DNA from: G963720475 sp963720475
GTDB taxonomy: Bacteria > Actinomycetota > Thermoleophilia > Solirubrobacterales > Thermoleophilaceae
Reading direction: 5' to 3'
DNA length: 64,000 nucleotides
NCBI GenBank assembly: GCA_963720475.1
Contig: OY970394.1
Span: 310,001-374,000, forward strand
Shown: positions 33,155-41,956 of the stretch, piece by piece
How positions within the stretch are numbered: the first letter of the stretch is position 1
How the letters are laid out: each line of letters starts with the position of its first letter
Notes under the pieces: generated by a model
The model's database searches: none
Told to the model about the DNA's origin: nothing
The model's input: the letters and a program-made list of their open reading frames with translations, nothing else
Program-made: the position numbers and the translations under genes

Positions 33155-33691
33155 GTGAACAAGCTCGGCCGCGCCCTCCTCGCCGTCCTGATCCTGTTCG
33201 TGGTCGCGGGCGTGGTGGTAATCGCCGTCAGCCTCATCGTTGACGACGATGACGACGAGTCTGCGGCGAAGGCCAGGATCGTCTCGGTGGCGAAACTGCG
33301 CGAGATCGCGCGCGACGACAAGCGGCCGATCTACTGGGTGGGCGACCCGCGCGACTTCCAAGTCGAGCTCTCGCAGGCAGACGGCTCGAGCTACGTGCGC
33401 TACCTACCGCCCGATGTGAAGGCCGGTTCCAAGCGTCCGGACTACCTGACCGTCGGCACCTATCCGTTCCGCAACGCCTTCGCCGATTTGAAGCGCAACG
33501 CGGAGGCCAACGGCGACGACGCGGTGACACGCTCGGCGCCGGGCGATGGTCGCTTGCTCTACTACAAGCAGCGGCCCACGAGCGTCTATCTCGCGTATCC
33601 GGAAACGGCGTACTTGATCGAGGTGTACGACCCGAACGAGGAAACCGCGCTCAAGCTCGTGCGCGACGGCGCCGTGACGCCCGTGCCGTAG
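33155..33691 (+). CDS. Single-pass membrane-anchored protein of unknown function
   Basis: A 178-residue protein from GTG 33,155. A single N-terminal helix (about 5-28, LGRALLAVLILFVVAGVVVI) is followed by an acidic DDDDDES patch and an extracytoplasmic domain of about 140 residues with alternating strands (PIYWVGDPRDFQVELSQADG, DYLTVGTYPFRNAFADLKRN). No known motif was recognised. It is 10 bp upstream of the AlkZ-like gene and probably cotranscribed. Actinobacterial genomes hold many similar single-helix proteins, so the call stays general. Confidence 0.78.
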   Translation: MNKLGRALLAVLILFVVAGVVVIAVSLIVDDDDDESAAKARIVSVAKLREIARDDKRPIYWVGDPRDFQVELSQADGSSYVRYLPPDVKAGSKRPDYLTVGTYPFRNAFADLKRNAEANGDDAVTRSAPGDGRLLYYKQRPTSVYLAYPETAYLIEVYDPNEETALKLVRDGAVTPVP

Positions 33692-33701
33692 CGCCCGCCG
33701 T

Positions 33702-34883
33702 GTGGAACGCATCACTGCCGACGAACGCCGCGCCCGGCTAGCGCGACGCCACGCGCTGGCGCCGGGCTTCCGCGCCTCCGATCCGGTCGAAGCCGCGGGC
33801 AGCGTCGTCTGCCTTCACGCGACCGACCCCGCCACGGTGTACCTCTCGGCGCGGGCGCGGATGCGAGAGATGGCCGTCGCCGATCTCGACCGCGCGCTCT
33901 ACGAGGAGAGGAGCGTCGTCAAGCACCTCGCGATGCGCCGGACGCTGTTCGTCTTCCCGCGCGCGACGCTCCCGGTCGCGCAGGCCGGCGCGTCCGAGCG
34001 CGTCGCCGACTTCGAGCGCCGGCGACTGATCCGCGACGTCGAGAAGGCGGGCCTGCACAGCGATGGCGAGCGCTGGCTGAGGCGGGCGTGGAAGGCCGTG
34101 CTGGGGGCGCTCTCGGACGGCCGTGAGGCGAGCTCGAGCGAGCTGCGCGCCGAGTTGCCCTTGCTGGAGGGAGCGATCCGCTACGGCGAGGGGAGGTCGT
34201 GGGGAGGCCGGATGCCGATCGCCCCGCGGGTCATGACCACCCTCTCCGCCGCCGCCAAGATCCTCCGCGCGAACAACGACGGCGGTTGGTACGTGTCGCG
34301 GCCGCGCTGGGCGGCCGCCGAGTCCTGGCTCGGCGAGCCCCTCGAGCCGCCCGCGACGGCGGACGGCGTCGCCGGGCTGGTCGAATGCTGGCTCCGTTCG
34401 TTCGGCCCCGGTACCGAGGAGGACGTCAGGTGGTGGCTCGGCTCGACGAAGACGGCCGTCCGCAAGGCCCTCGCCGACGTCGGCGCCGTCGAGGTGGAGC
34501 TCGACGGCGCGGAGCGCGGCTACGTGCTGCCCGGTGACCTGGAGCCCACCGAGCCGGTCGAGTCATGGGCGGCGCTCTTGCCCTCACTCGATCCGACGAC
34601 GATGGGGTGGGCGGGGCGCGACTGGTATCTCGGCAGCTACAGGCCCGAGCTGTTCGACACCGCGGGCAACGCCGGGCCGACGGTGTGGTGGAACGGCCGC
34701 ATCGTCGGCGGCTGGCGCCAGACCGAGACCGGCGAGGTCGAGCTGCAGCTGCTCGAGGACATCGGACGCGACGGCCGCGCGGCGGTCGAGCACGAGGCAT
34801 CGGCGCTGACCGACTGGTTGGGGGGCAAGCGCGTCATGCCGCGCTTCCCCTCGCCGCTGGCGAAGGCTCGCGCGGCCCGCTAA
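33702..34883 (+). CDS. Winged-helix DNA-binding protein (HTH_42/AlkZ-like)
   Basis: A 393-residue protein from GTG 33,702, of the HTH_42 family to which the AlkZ/YcaQ DNA glycosylases belong. Features are the N-terminal LARRHALAPGF, VVCLHATDPATVYLSARAR, MRRTLFVFPRATLP and, near the C-terminus, LLPSLDPTTMGWAGRDWYLG. The winged-helix repeats fall at about 120-260. The QxQ pair that AlkZ uses is not clearly seen in this copy, and the motif LDPTTMGW suggests the AlkX-like branch. It may remove crosslinked or alkylated bases, but activity is unproven. Confidence 0.85.
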   Translation: MERITADERRARLARRHALAPGFRASDPVEAAGSVVCLHATDPATVYLSARARMREMAVADLDRALYEERSVVKHLAMRRTLFVFPRATLPVAQAGASERVADFERRRLIRDVEKAGLHSDGERWLRRAWKAVLGALSDGREASSSELRAELPLLEGAIRYGEGRSWGGRMPIAPRVMTTLSAAAKILRANNDGGWYVSRPRWAAAESWLGEPLEPPATADGVAGLVECWLRSFGPGTEEDVRWWLGSTKTAVRKALADVGAVEVELDGAERGYVLPGDLEPTEPVESWAALLPSLDPTTMGWAGRDWYLGSYRPELFDTAGNAGPTVWWNGRIVGGWRQTETGEVELQLLEDIGRDGRAAVEHEASALTDWLGGKRVMPRFPSPLAKARAAR

Positions 34884-34942
34884 GGCGCGATCGGCTCGAC
34901 CGCGTTCGGCGACACACCGAGCTCCGCGAACGCCTCTTCCCG

Positions 34943-34957
34943 CCGCCCCGCGGGCGG
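34943..34957. terminator. Hairpin between convergent genes
   Basis: CCGCCC-CGC-GGGCGG can form a 6-bp all-GC stem with a 3-base loop, between the HTH_42 gene stop (34,883) and the metallophosphoesterase stop (34,968). It suits a bidirectional terminator. No T-run is present. Confidence 0.38.
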
Positions 34958-34967
34958 TCGGCGAAAC

Positions 34968-36836
34968 CTAGCGCGGGTCGTCGATCAGCAACTCAACGTT
35001 GCGGTCGGCGGCTGTTCCTTCGCCGGCCGGGGCGCCGGATTGCTTGTCGTTGAACGCGAACGCGCGGCTGAGCGATGCGAGCTGGTTCGTCCCAAACGTG
35101 TTCGCCGGCGTGCCGGCGGCGGGTATACCCGCCGGAGCCGCGTGGTCGAGCGCTGTGCCGAAGATCGACAACGTGCCGTCCTCGTTGTTCATCACCTCGA
35201 TCAGTCGGCTCTGCTGCGGCCAGTCAATCTCGGACGCCGTGCGGATGCTCCAGAAGCCTCCGCCCGGCCGCTGGTGGGCATCGATCTTGTTGTCGTGCGT
35301 GTGGCCGGCGACCCACGCGATCACGTGCGGGTAGCGATGAACGAGCGCCTCGAGGTCGGCGCCGAGATGGATCGGGGTCGAGTTGCGCGGGTCCAGATCG
35401 CAGCCCGGGTTGAGGTCGTGGCCGTGCGCGTCGTTCAACAGGCATGGAGGCGCGACCTCATCGGGGATCTGCGCCGTCAGGCTCGGGATCGCGTGGTGGC
35501 TGAAGAGGACGACCAGCTCGCCGGCTGCGGTCGCCGCCTGGAGCTGACCCTCGAGCCAGCGGAACTGCGGGTCGTCGATGTTGCCGTCGGCCGAGGGACC
35601 GACGACGCCGCCCTCGGAGACGGTGTCGAGCGCGATGAAGCGGAAGCCGGGCTTCGGGTTCCAGCTGTAGTACCCGGCAGCGTCGCGCGAGGCGGCGCGC
35701 TCGGCGGCGCTCGTGTACGCGAAGCCGTGTGCGTCGGCCTGCGCGCCTGTCGCGTGCATCGCCTTGTACTGCTTCTTCGAGACGAACTGGCGCTTGCGGT
35801 CGGGCGGGACGAGCGCCACCTTCGTCGGGTCGCTCGCGAGCAGCGCGCTGAGCGAGGCCGGAGTGATCGTCTGGAGCGCGGCCGGCAGCTCTTGGACGTC
35901 GGGCAGCGGCACCATCAGCTTGATGCAGCCGGTCGCCACGAGCTCGAACAGGACGTTCGCCGCGGCGTTGCCCTGAACCAGCCCGTCGTGGTTACCGAAC
36001 ACCACGTACGAGGGGACCTTCAGCCCGCTCGCGGTGAACTTCTTCTGCGCGCGGTCCATCAGGCCCGGGTAGCGCGGCCAGGCGCCGAACTTGAAGCCGC
36101 GCGGATTGTCCGGGTCATAGAAGACGGGGTCGAGACCCTCGAAGTAGTCGTCGTAGTCCTGCACGCCCGTGTACTTGCCTGGCTCGGAGCCGAAGAACCA
36201 CGGCGGCGGGCAGCCGAGCAGCGGATAGTCGGCGGGGTTGCCCGAGCCGCTGTTGGGGTTGACCGTGCCGCCCTCGAGCAGGCCCACGACCTGCTCCACC
36301 TCGTTGCGCTGCTGGCTGTCGGCCGAGTCGCCGGTCGTGATCGCGAAGTTCATCGCCGCACGCGATCCGTCACCCTGCTTCACCGGGCTCTTGTCGGCAT
36401 AGCGGTTGACCTGATCGATCGCGCGCTCGACGCTATGGGGGCTGAGCGCCTCCATCGGCCGGAAGGCTGCACTGAACGGGTTGGGGTTGATGACCGAGTC
36501 GATGAACTCCACACGCGCAGGGGACTCCTCGTCCGCGAGTTGGAAGTCGCTCAGCTGGCCGAAGTAGAGCAGCGAGCTTCGCCGGGTCGCGCGGGCCGGA
36601 TCGGCCGTCGCGCCCGGGAGGGCTCGCGTGGTGTACCCCTCGCCCGGGATGATCGAGAGGGTGTCGAAGCCGGCGGTCTGTGTGCCGCCGACCCGCTGCT
36701 GAACGGTGGTGTGGTGGGCGGTGCCACCGGGCTCGGTATGGGTCGCGGGGGCACTGGCAGGCAGAAGCGCAGCGAGAACCAGCGCAGCGCCAAGCGCCGC
36801 CCCACGTACTCGACCATCGAACATCGCTCCCCGCAC
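34968..36836 (-). CDS. Secreted metallophosphoesterase (TIGR03767-like)
   Basis: A 622-residue exported calcineurin-like phosphoesterase. GTG 36,836 is preceded by GAGGGAGGG at a good distance. A signal peptide runs to about residue 32 (ALVLAALLPASAPATHTEPG). Metal-site motifs are DFQLADEESPA, ITTGDSADSQQRNEVE, VFGNHDGLVQG, LFSHHAIPS and VAGHTHDNKI, giving the usual Asp/His/Asn two-metal centre. Length and the long insert between blocks fit the actinobacterial TIGR03767 family. The substrate of such proteins is unknown; a secreted phosphodiesterase or phosphatase is inferred. Confidence 0.87.
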   Translation of the reverse strand: MRGAMFDGRVRGAALGAALVLAALLPASAPATHTEPGGTAHHTTVQQRVGGTQTAGFDTLSIIPGEGYTTRALPGATADPARATRRSSLLYFGQLSDFQLADEESPARVEFIDSVINPNPFSAAFRPMEALSPHSVERAIDQVNRYADKSPVKQGDGSRAAMNFAITTGDSADSQQRNEVEQVVGLLEGGTVNPNSGSGNPADYPLLGCPPPWFFGSEPGKYTGVQDYDDYFEGLDPVFYDPDNPRGFKFGAWPRYPGLMDRAQKKFTASGLKVPSYVVFGNHDGLVQGNAAANVLFELVATGCIKLMVPLPDVQELPAALQTITPASLSALLASDPTKVALVPPDRKRQFVSKKQYKAMHATGAQADAHGFAYTSAAERAASRDAAGYYSWNPKPGFRFIALDTVSEGGVVGPSADGNIDDPQFRWLEGQLQAATAAGELVVLFSHHAIPSLTAQIPDEVAPPCLLNDAHGHDLNPGCDLDPRNSTPIHLGADLEALVHRYPHVIAWVAGHTHDNKIDAHQRPGGGFWSIRTASEIDWPQQSRLIEVMNNEDGTLSIFGTALDHAAPAGIPAAGTPANTFGTNQLASLSRAFAFNDKQSGAPAGEGTAADRNVELLIDDPR

Positions 36837-36875
36837 CGTTCCCTCCCTCGTACCGCTTCGAGCCGCGGCGGGACC

Positions 36876-39794
36876 CTACCACCCCTCGGCGGAAGGGCCC
36901 TCGGGCGGTTGGCCGAACTCGACCGGCGCGCCCCGCGCCTCGATGTAGTCGCGGATCTCGGCCGCGTTCTCGATCACCTGGGTGATCACGATCCGCTCAT
37001 CGCCGAAGTCAAAGCTGATCTGGGGCCTCTCGAAGCGCTTCTTCTCAACCTCCGGTTCGAACAGCTCCTCGTAATGCCAGGTGGTCGTCTCCCCCGCTTC
37101 GGTGATCATCAGGAGATGACGCTCGCTCGCCGCGAGTAACGCCGGCTCGTCGTCGTAGGAGGCGGTTGCGAGATGGACGAGCTCGTCGTCCGGCTCGAGG
37201 TTGCGCGGCAGGAGCTTCAGCGGCTCTCGAACGGCCAGGCGGCTGGTCCAGCCGAGCTGTTCCTTGGCGACCTGCTGAACGACCACTGGATCCATTCCCG
37301 TCTCGACGTCCGGCTCCCCGTCGTCTTCGAGCTCAACCTCTTCGGCGACCGGCTCGGCACTCGGCTCGTCGGCAGCGACAGTCTCTGAGGGCTGCGATTC
37401 GTCCTCGGCCGGCGGCTCCTCCTCTGCCGGCGGCTCCTCCTCTGCCCTGCGAGTTCGGCGGCGCGCGCGTCGGTCAGCCTTGGCCTTTTCGCGACCCAAG
37501 TCGGCCTTTTCCCGATCCACCTCCGCCTTGGCGCGATCCAGGTCGACCTTGGCGGCGCTGAGCTCTTCCGCGGCTGCGCGTTCGAGCTCGCGGCGGCGTT
37601 CCTCCAACTCGGCTCGGGCTGCGCTGAGCTCTTCCGCGGCTGCGCTTTCGAGCTCGCGGCGGCGTTCCTCATGCTCGGCCTCGAGACGCTGGCGCTCGGC
37701 CTCGAGCTGTGCGTTCCTCGCTTCGTGGGTCTCTTCGAGCCGCTGTCGCTCGGCCTCGAGCTCGGCGTTCCTCGCTTCGTAGGTCTCTTCGAGCCGCTGG
37801 CGCTCGACCTCGAGGTCCGCGTTCCTCGCATCGCTTTCCTCGTCGAACCTCTGCCGCTCGGCCTCGAGCTCCGCGTTCCTCGCTTCGAAGGCCGCTTCGA
37901 ACCGCTGCCGCTGGCCCTCGAGCTCCGCGTTCCTCGCTTCGTTGGCCTCTTCGAACCTCTGGCTCTCGGCCTCGATCAGTCGCGCGTGCTCGGCACGCTC
38001 CTGCTCTCGCTGGTTGCGCACCGCGGCGACTTGCTGCTCGAGCTGTGCGCGTTCGGCGTCGAGCTGCCGGTTACGTTGCTCGTGCTCCTCGTCCAGCCGG
38101 GCGCGTTCGGTCTCGAGGCGGTGAACGAAGCGCGCGGCCTCGGCGTCCAGCTCCCGTTCGTGCTGCGCACGCTCGGCGTCGAGCTCCTCGCGCAGGGCCT
38201 CGACCGCCGCTGCGTGTTGGGCCTGTTCAGCTTCCAGGGCTTCTGCGTATCGGGCGCGCTCGGCTTCCAGCGCCTCCTCATGTTGGGCGCGCTCGGCTTC
38301 CAGTGCCTGTTCCTTCTGGGCGCCCTCAGCCGCGAGCGCTTCGGCGTGTCGGGCGCGCTCGGCTGCGAGCGCGTCCGCGTGTTGGGCGCGTTCGGCCTCC
38401 AGCGCCTCCCCGACCTTCGCCGCGGCGGCGCGGTCCTGCTCGTGTGCGGTCTTCTCCGCGGTGAGCGCCGCTTCGACCTCCTCCAAGCGCGCCGACCAGG
38501 CCTGCGTCTGCTCTTCCGCTTCGCGGGCCAAGCTCTGCTGCTCGGCCTCGAGCTGAGCGACCTTGGACTCGAGCCGCTCGCGTTCGCGCCCGGCCCTGGT
38601 GCGCTCGGCCTCGAGTTCGCCCGCGTGCTCCGTCGCCAGGCGTTGCTCGAGGCTCGCATGCACGCGTTCGGCATCGGCCCGCTCTGCGGCGAGCTTCTGC
38701 TCCGCATCGGCACTCGCGGCCCGTAGCTGGCCTTCGTGCTCTGCCAGCTCCCGCGTGCGAGCCGCGTGCTCCTCCGCCAGCTGGGCCTCCACGTTCTCGA
38801 AGCGGGCCAGCAGCTGCTTCTCGCGCTCGGCGACCTCCATCGCCTTCGCACGCTCGAAGTCGAGCTCACGCTCGAGCGCTTCCTGCTCGCGCTCTCGCTC
38901 GGAACGCTCCTCTTCCAGCTCGGCGTGCGCTGCCTCGACCGCGCGATCGCGGTCGGCGCGCTCCTCCTCCCACTCGGCCCGCTGGGCGTCGAGCTCGCGC
39001 TCGCGGTCTGCCAGCTCGGCCTCCACATGGCGGCGCGCCGACTCGACTTGGGCGGCGAGCTGCTCACGCTGCCGTTCGTGCTTGACGCGTTCCGTGTCGA
39101 GCTGCTGGGCGAGCTGAAGGCGGTCGGCGTCGAGGCGGCGCTGCTCCTCCACGAGGCGCGCACGCGTCTCGCGTTCCGCCTGCTCGCGCGCGTGGCGCTC
39201 GAGCAACTCCTTCTCGGTCTCGGCGAGCCGGGCCCGCAGGCGAGCGCCCTCGGCCCTCGCCTCGGCGAGTTCATCGTGCAGGCCACCGAGCTGACGCTCG
39301 AGCTCCCTTGCGCGGCTGTCGGGCGCGACCTGCGGCGTCCCGGCGCGCGACCCATGCGATTCGGCGATCCCCTTTTCGCTGGGCTGCGGAAGATCCACGA
39401 CGAACCCGGCGTCGGTGTCGAGGCTGTACGTCGTGGTGTCCTCGAGCGAGACGCCCGCCGGCACCGAGAAGGCCCCTCTCCACTCGGTTCCACGGGGACT
39501 GGCCTTCGGTGAGCCATCGCCGCTCGGCAGTACCGGAAGCGGCACGGCACGGCCGCCGCCCTTCGCCACGAGCAGGCGAACGCCACCGAGCTCGCGTTCC
39601 TCCGACGCCAGCCAGCGGCCGGACACGCGGACCAGCGTGAGCCCGCGCCCGGCGGGCACGTGCTCGAAGTAGTCGAGGTCGAACGCGACCGACTCCGCCT
39701 CGAACTCGTCGGCGGCGTCGCGCGCGCTCCTCTCTCTGCGGAAACTGGGCATCGGCGTATCGCTATCCCGGGGAGGCCGCCGAACGATAGCCAC
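36876..39794 (-). CDS. Giant coiled-coil protein with N-terminal beta domain and PH-like C-terminus
   Basis: A 972-residue protein from GTG 39,794 (ATG 39,752 is an alternative start, at residue 15). Residues about 35-145 are a beta-rich domain (FEHVPAGRGLTLVRVSGRWL). Residues about 165-800 are almost pure coiled coil, with Glu, Ala, Arg and Leu dominating and two internal repeat arrays (listed separately). An acidic, Pro/Glu-rich linker follows (about 800-860). The last 100 residues, starting near EPDDELVHLATASYDDEPAL, look like a YokE-type PH domain (ASERHLLMITE, TTTWHYEELFEPE). No membrane segment or signal peptide is seen. A cytoskeletal or scaffold role is an inference; no family assigned. 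Confidence 0.85.
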   Translation of the reverse strand: MAIVRRPPRDSDTPMPSFRRERSARDAADEFEAESVAFDLDYFEHVPAGRGLTLVRVSGRWLASEERELGGVRLLVAKGGGRAVPLPVLPSGDGSPKASPRGTEWRGAFSVPAGVSLEDTTTYSLDTDAGFVVDLPQPSEKGIAESHGSRAGTPQVAPDSRARELERQLGGLHDELAEARAEGARLRARLAETEKELLERHAREQAERETRARLVEEQRRLDADRLQLAQQLDTERVKHERQREQLAAQVESARRHVEAELADRERELDAQRAEWEEERADRDRAVEAAHAELEEERSEREREQEALERELDFERAKAMEVAEREKQLLARFENVEAQLAEEHAARTRELAEHEGQLRAASADAEQKLAAERADAERVHASLEQRLATEHAGELEAERTRAGRERERLESKVAQLEAEQQSLAREAEEQTQAWSARLEEVEAALTAEKTAHEQDRAAAAKVGEALEAERAQHADALAAERARHAEALAAEGAQKEQALEAERAQHEEALEAERARYAEALEAEQAQHAAAVEALREELDAERAQHERELDAEAARFVHRLETERARLDEEHEQRNRQLDAERAQLEQQVAAVRNQREQERAEHARLIEAESQRFEEANEARNAELEGQRQRFEAAFEARNAELEAERQRFDEESDARNADLEVERQRLEETYEARNAELEAERQRLEETHEARNAQLEAERQRLEAEHEERRRELESAAAEELSAARAELEERRRELERAAAEELSAAKVDLDRAKAEVDREKADLGREKAKADRRARRRTRRAEEEPPAEEEPPAEDESQPSETVAADEPSAEPVAEEVELEDDGEPDVETGMDPVVVQQVAKEQLGWTSRLAVREPLKLLPRNLEPDDELVHLATASYDDEPALLAASERHLLMITEAGETTTWHYEELFEPEVEKKRFERPQISFDFGDERIVITQVIENAAEIRDYIEARGAPVEFGQPPEGPSAEGW
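37689..37958 (-). repeat. Five 54-bp coding repeats (18-residue coiled-coil units)
   Basis: On the minus strand, five consecutive 18-codon units read RFEEANEARNAELEGQRQ, RFEAAFEARNAELEAERQ, RFDEESDARNADLEVERQ, RLEETYEARNAELEAERQ and RLEETHEARNAQLEAERQ, with a partial sixth after them. Eighteen residues equals a heptad plus a hendecad, which keeps a hydrophobic stripe on a nearly straight coil. The copies differ at the DNA level, so the array has been kept by selection and is not a fresh duplication. Confidence 0.9.
38208..38405 (-). repeat. Six 33-bp coding repeats (11-residue hendecads)
   Basis: On the minus strand, six consecutive 11-codon units read ALEAERAQHAD, ALAAERARHAE, ALAAEGAQKEQ, ALEAERAQHEE, ALEAERARYAE and ALEAEQAQHAA. 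Hendecad repeats form coiled coils with little or right-handed supercoil, as in some filament and membrane-associated proteins. They lie in the middle of the 972-residue protein, upstream in reading order of the 18-residue array. Confidence 0.9.
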
Positions 39795-39859
39795 GATTCA
39801 CGGCCGGCGAATCGCTGCGTCCGGCGACGCGGGTCGGGCCCTGGGCGGGCTGGCGTCCG

Positions 39860-40918
39860 CTAATACTCGCGCCGGTGACCCGGCGCCAAGACATTCCACT
39901 CGAGAGCGGTCACTACCCCGACGCCGACCGCGCAATACGCCATCGCGACCGGTAGGACGATGTCTATCTCCTGCTGCAGCAGAACCACGCCGAGGGCGCA
40001 TAGCGCGCACTGCGCCGCCGCCAGCACCAATGCCACTTCACGCGGCGAACCCAGCCAGCCGAGCAGACGATGGGTGAGATGATCGCGGCCGCCGTCCCAG
40101 ATCGGCGTACCGCGACGGGCGCGCGAGAAGGTGACGAGCGCGGTGTCGAGCACAGGAAGGCCGACAAGTGGGATCGCGGCGAGGATCGTCGCGATGCCGG
40201 GGCCCCCCTCGGGGCGGACGGCCATGATCGCAGCGGCGATCGCGAAGCCGAGCGGCATGCTGCCGCCATCTCCGAGGAACACGCGGGCGGGGCGGGCGAG
40301 GTTGTAACGCAGGAATCCCAGGCAGGCGCCCGCGACGGCGAACATCAGGACCGCGATGACGATCTCGCCACCGACGATCGCGTACGCGCCGGTGCCCGCG
40401 GCGCAGACCGAGGCGACCGTGCCGGCGGCGCCATCGAGGTTGTCCATCAGGTTGAACGCGTTGACGAGCCCGACCACCCAGAGGACCGTCAGCAGCAGGT
40501 TGACGAGGTCACTGTCGAACAGGACCCAGCCGACATCCAGCGCCCATATGGCGATCGCGAGCAGGATCTCCGCCGCCAGGCGCGGCAGCGGGCCGAGCGC
40601 GATGCGGTCGTCGATCGTCCCGAGCAGTAGGAGCAGGAGCGCGCCGGCCGGGATCACCACGAGCTCGTCGCCCGCGTTGAACAGGAGCGCGGCGATCAGG
40701 AAGGCGGCGACGACGGCCAGCCCGCCGAGGTAGGGCGTCGGCGCAGAATGCTGCTTGTAGCCCGCCGGCTTGTCGTAGAACGACATACGCGCCGCGAGGC
40801 CGATCGCGGCCGGCGTGGTCACCAACGCTATGCCCAGCCCGAGCGCGAACGCGCCGGCGATGCGAACCTCATCCGGCAAGTCGCAGGCCCCCTGAGCCCC
40901 CCGCGGTCGTGACGTCAC
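39860..40918 (-). CDS. Polyprenyl-phosphate sugar-1-phosphate transferase (WecA/MraY family)
   Basis: A 352-residue multi-pass membrane enzyme (about 10 helices). Family motifs are LLGTIDDRIALGPL (the DD magnesium site), NAFNLMDNLDGAAG, RVFLGDGGSMPLG and the C-terminal HLTHRLLGWLG. It transfers a sugar-1-phosphate such as GlcNAc-1-P from its UDP form to undecaprenyl phosphate, the first step in building a surface polysaccharide. GTG 40,918 overlaps the epimerase by 50 bp; the first 20 residues are unusual and the true start may be later, although no better start codon is seen. With the epimerase and WecB it forms the first block of the polysaccharide locus. Confidence 0.9.
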   Translation of the reverse strand: MTSRPRGAQGACDLPDEVRIAGAFALGLGIALVTTPAAIGLAARMSFYDKPAGYKQHSAPTPYLGGLAVVAAFLIAALLFNAGDELVVIPAGALLLLLLGTIDDRIALGPLPRLAAEILLAIAIWALDVGWVLFDSDLVNLLLTVLWVVGLVNAFNLMDNLDGAAGTVASVCAAGTGAYAIVGGEIVIAVLMFAVAGACLGFLRYNLARPARVFLGDGGSMPLGFAIAAAIMAVRPEGGPGIATILAAIPLVGLPVLDTALVTFSRARRGTPIWDGGRDHLTHRLLGWLGSPREVALVLAAAQCALCALGVVLLQQEIDIVLPVAMAYCAVGVGVVTALEWNVLAPGHRREY

Positions 40919-41879
40919 CGCGAGTCTGCTCGTACGCGATCACGTCCTCGATCGCGTCATCGAGTGTGCGGGACGGGCGCCAGCCGGTCAGGCGCTCTAT
41001 GCGGGAGGTGTCGGGCTGGCGCTTGCCGAGCTCCTCAAAGCCCTCCTCGTAGGCCTGCTCGTACGGGACGAGCCGGATCGTCGAGTCGCAGCCGACCTTC
41101 TCGATCACCTTTCGCGCGAGCTCGATGATCGGCACCTCCGTGGTGGTGCCGATGTTGTACGCCTGTCCGACCGCGCGACCGGAGTCGGCCAGCAGCAGGA
41201 TCCCGTGCACCGTGTCGAGCACGTGGGTGAAGCAGCGCGACTGCGTGCCGTTCCCGAAGACGGTGACATCCTCGCCCGCGAGCGCCTGGCGCACGAAGCG
41301 CGGCAGCACCATCCCGTACTGGCCGGTCTGGCGCGGCCCGACCGCGTTGAAGAGGCGGACGATGATCGTCTCGGCCCCCTGCTCGCGATGGTAGGAGTGA
41401 GCGAGCGCCTCGCCGAAGGCCTTGGTCGTCGAGTAGGACCAACGCGACTTCAGCGGAGACCCGAGCATGCGATCGGACTCCTCGGTCAGCGGTGCTCCGC
41501 CGTTCTTCCCGTAGATCTCCGATGTCGAGGTGAACACGAGCCGGCGACCGTGCCGGGCCGCGGACGAGATCACCACGTCGCTGGTGCGGACGTTGTTGAG
41601 GAGAGACTCGAGCCCGTGCTGGACGACGAGCTGGACTCCGACCATCGAAGCGAGGTGGAAGCACGCGTCGACCTCCTGCATGCAGCGGTCCACGAGCTCC
41701 TCGTCGCTCGCCGAGCCCTCGATGAACTCGACGTGATCGGAGTCGATCACGTCCTCGATGTTCTCCTTGCGCCCCGTGCTGAGGTCGTCAAGGATCAGGA
41801 CGCTGTCGCCGCGCGTCGTGAGCGCGTCGGTCAGGTGCGATCCGATGAATCCAGCACCGCCGGTGATCAGGTAACGCAA
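40869..41879 (-). CDS. NAD-dependent epimerase/dehydratase of sugar nucleotides
   Basis: A 336-residue extended SDR. The NAD motif is TGGAGFIGSH at residues 6-15, with an acidic LDDLSTGRKENI after the second strand. The catalytic set appears as TSTSEIYG and YSTTKAFGE. The GPRQTGQYGMVLPRFVRQAL and DTSRIERLTGWRP segments are shared by UDP-glucose 4-epimerases and UDP-glucuronate decarboxylases. It would make an activated sugar, perhaps UDP-galactose, UDP-GlcNAc/GalNAc or UDP-xylose, for the polysaccharide. Its start is 77 bp after the WecB stop. Confidence 0.9.
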   Translation of the reverse strand: MRYLITGGAGFIGSHLTDALTTRGDSVLILDDLSTGRKENIEDVIDSDHVEFIEGSASDEELVDRCMQEVDACFHLASMVGVQLVVQHGLESLLNNVRTSDVVISSAARHGRRLVFTSTSEIYGKNGGAPLTEESDRMLGSPLKSRWSYSTTKAFGEALAHSYHREQGAETIIVRLFNAVGPRQTGQYGMVLPRFVRQALAGEDVTVFGNGTQSRCFTHVLDTVHGILLLADSGRAVGQAYNIGTTTEVPIIELARKVIEKVGCDSTIRLVPYEQAYEEGFEELGKRQPDTSRIERLTGWRPSRTLDDAIEDVIAYEQTRGDVTTAGGSGGLRLAG

Positions 41880-41924
41880 AGCAGCCCTTTCATGCCGATT
41901 CCGGGGGGCCCCGTCGAGCCCGAG

Positions 41925-41939
41925 GCGGATGTCATCCGC
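41925..41939. promoter_or_regulatory. Palindrome between wecB and the epimerase
   Basis: GCGGATG-T-CATCCGC is a perfect 7-bp inverted repeat around a single base, 46 bp upstream of the epimerase ATG and 18 bp after wecB. It can be an operator for the epimerase gene or a short hairpin in the message; a 1-base loop makes a hairpin poor, so a protein site is more likely. Confidence 0.35.
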
Positions 41940-41956
41940 AAAGCCGCGGCGAGATA

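Noticed and set aside
37689..38405. CRISPR-like or satellite DNA repeats
   Set aside because: Units are 33 and 54 bp, without spacers, diverged, and read as regular coiled-coil residues in frame.
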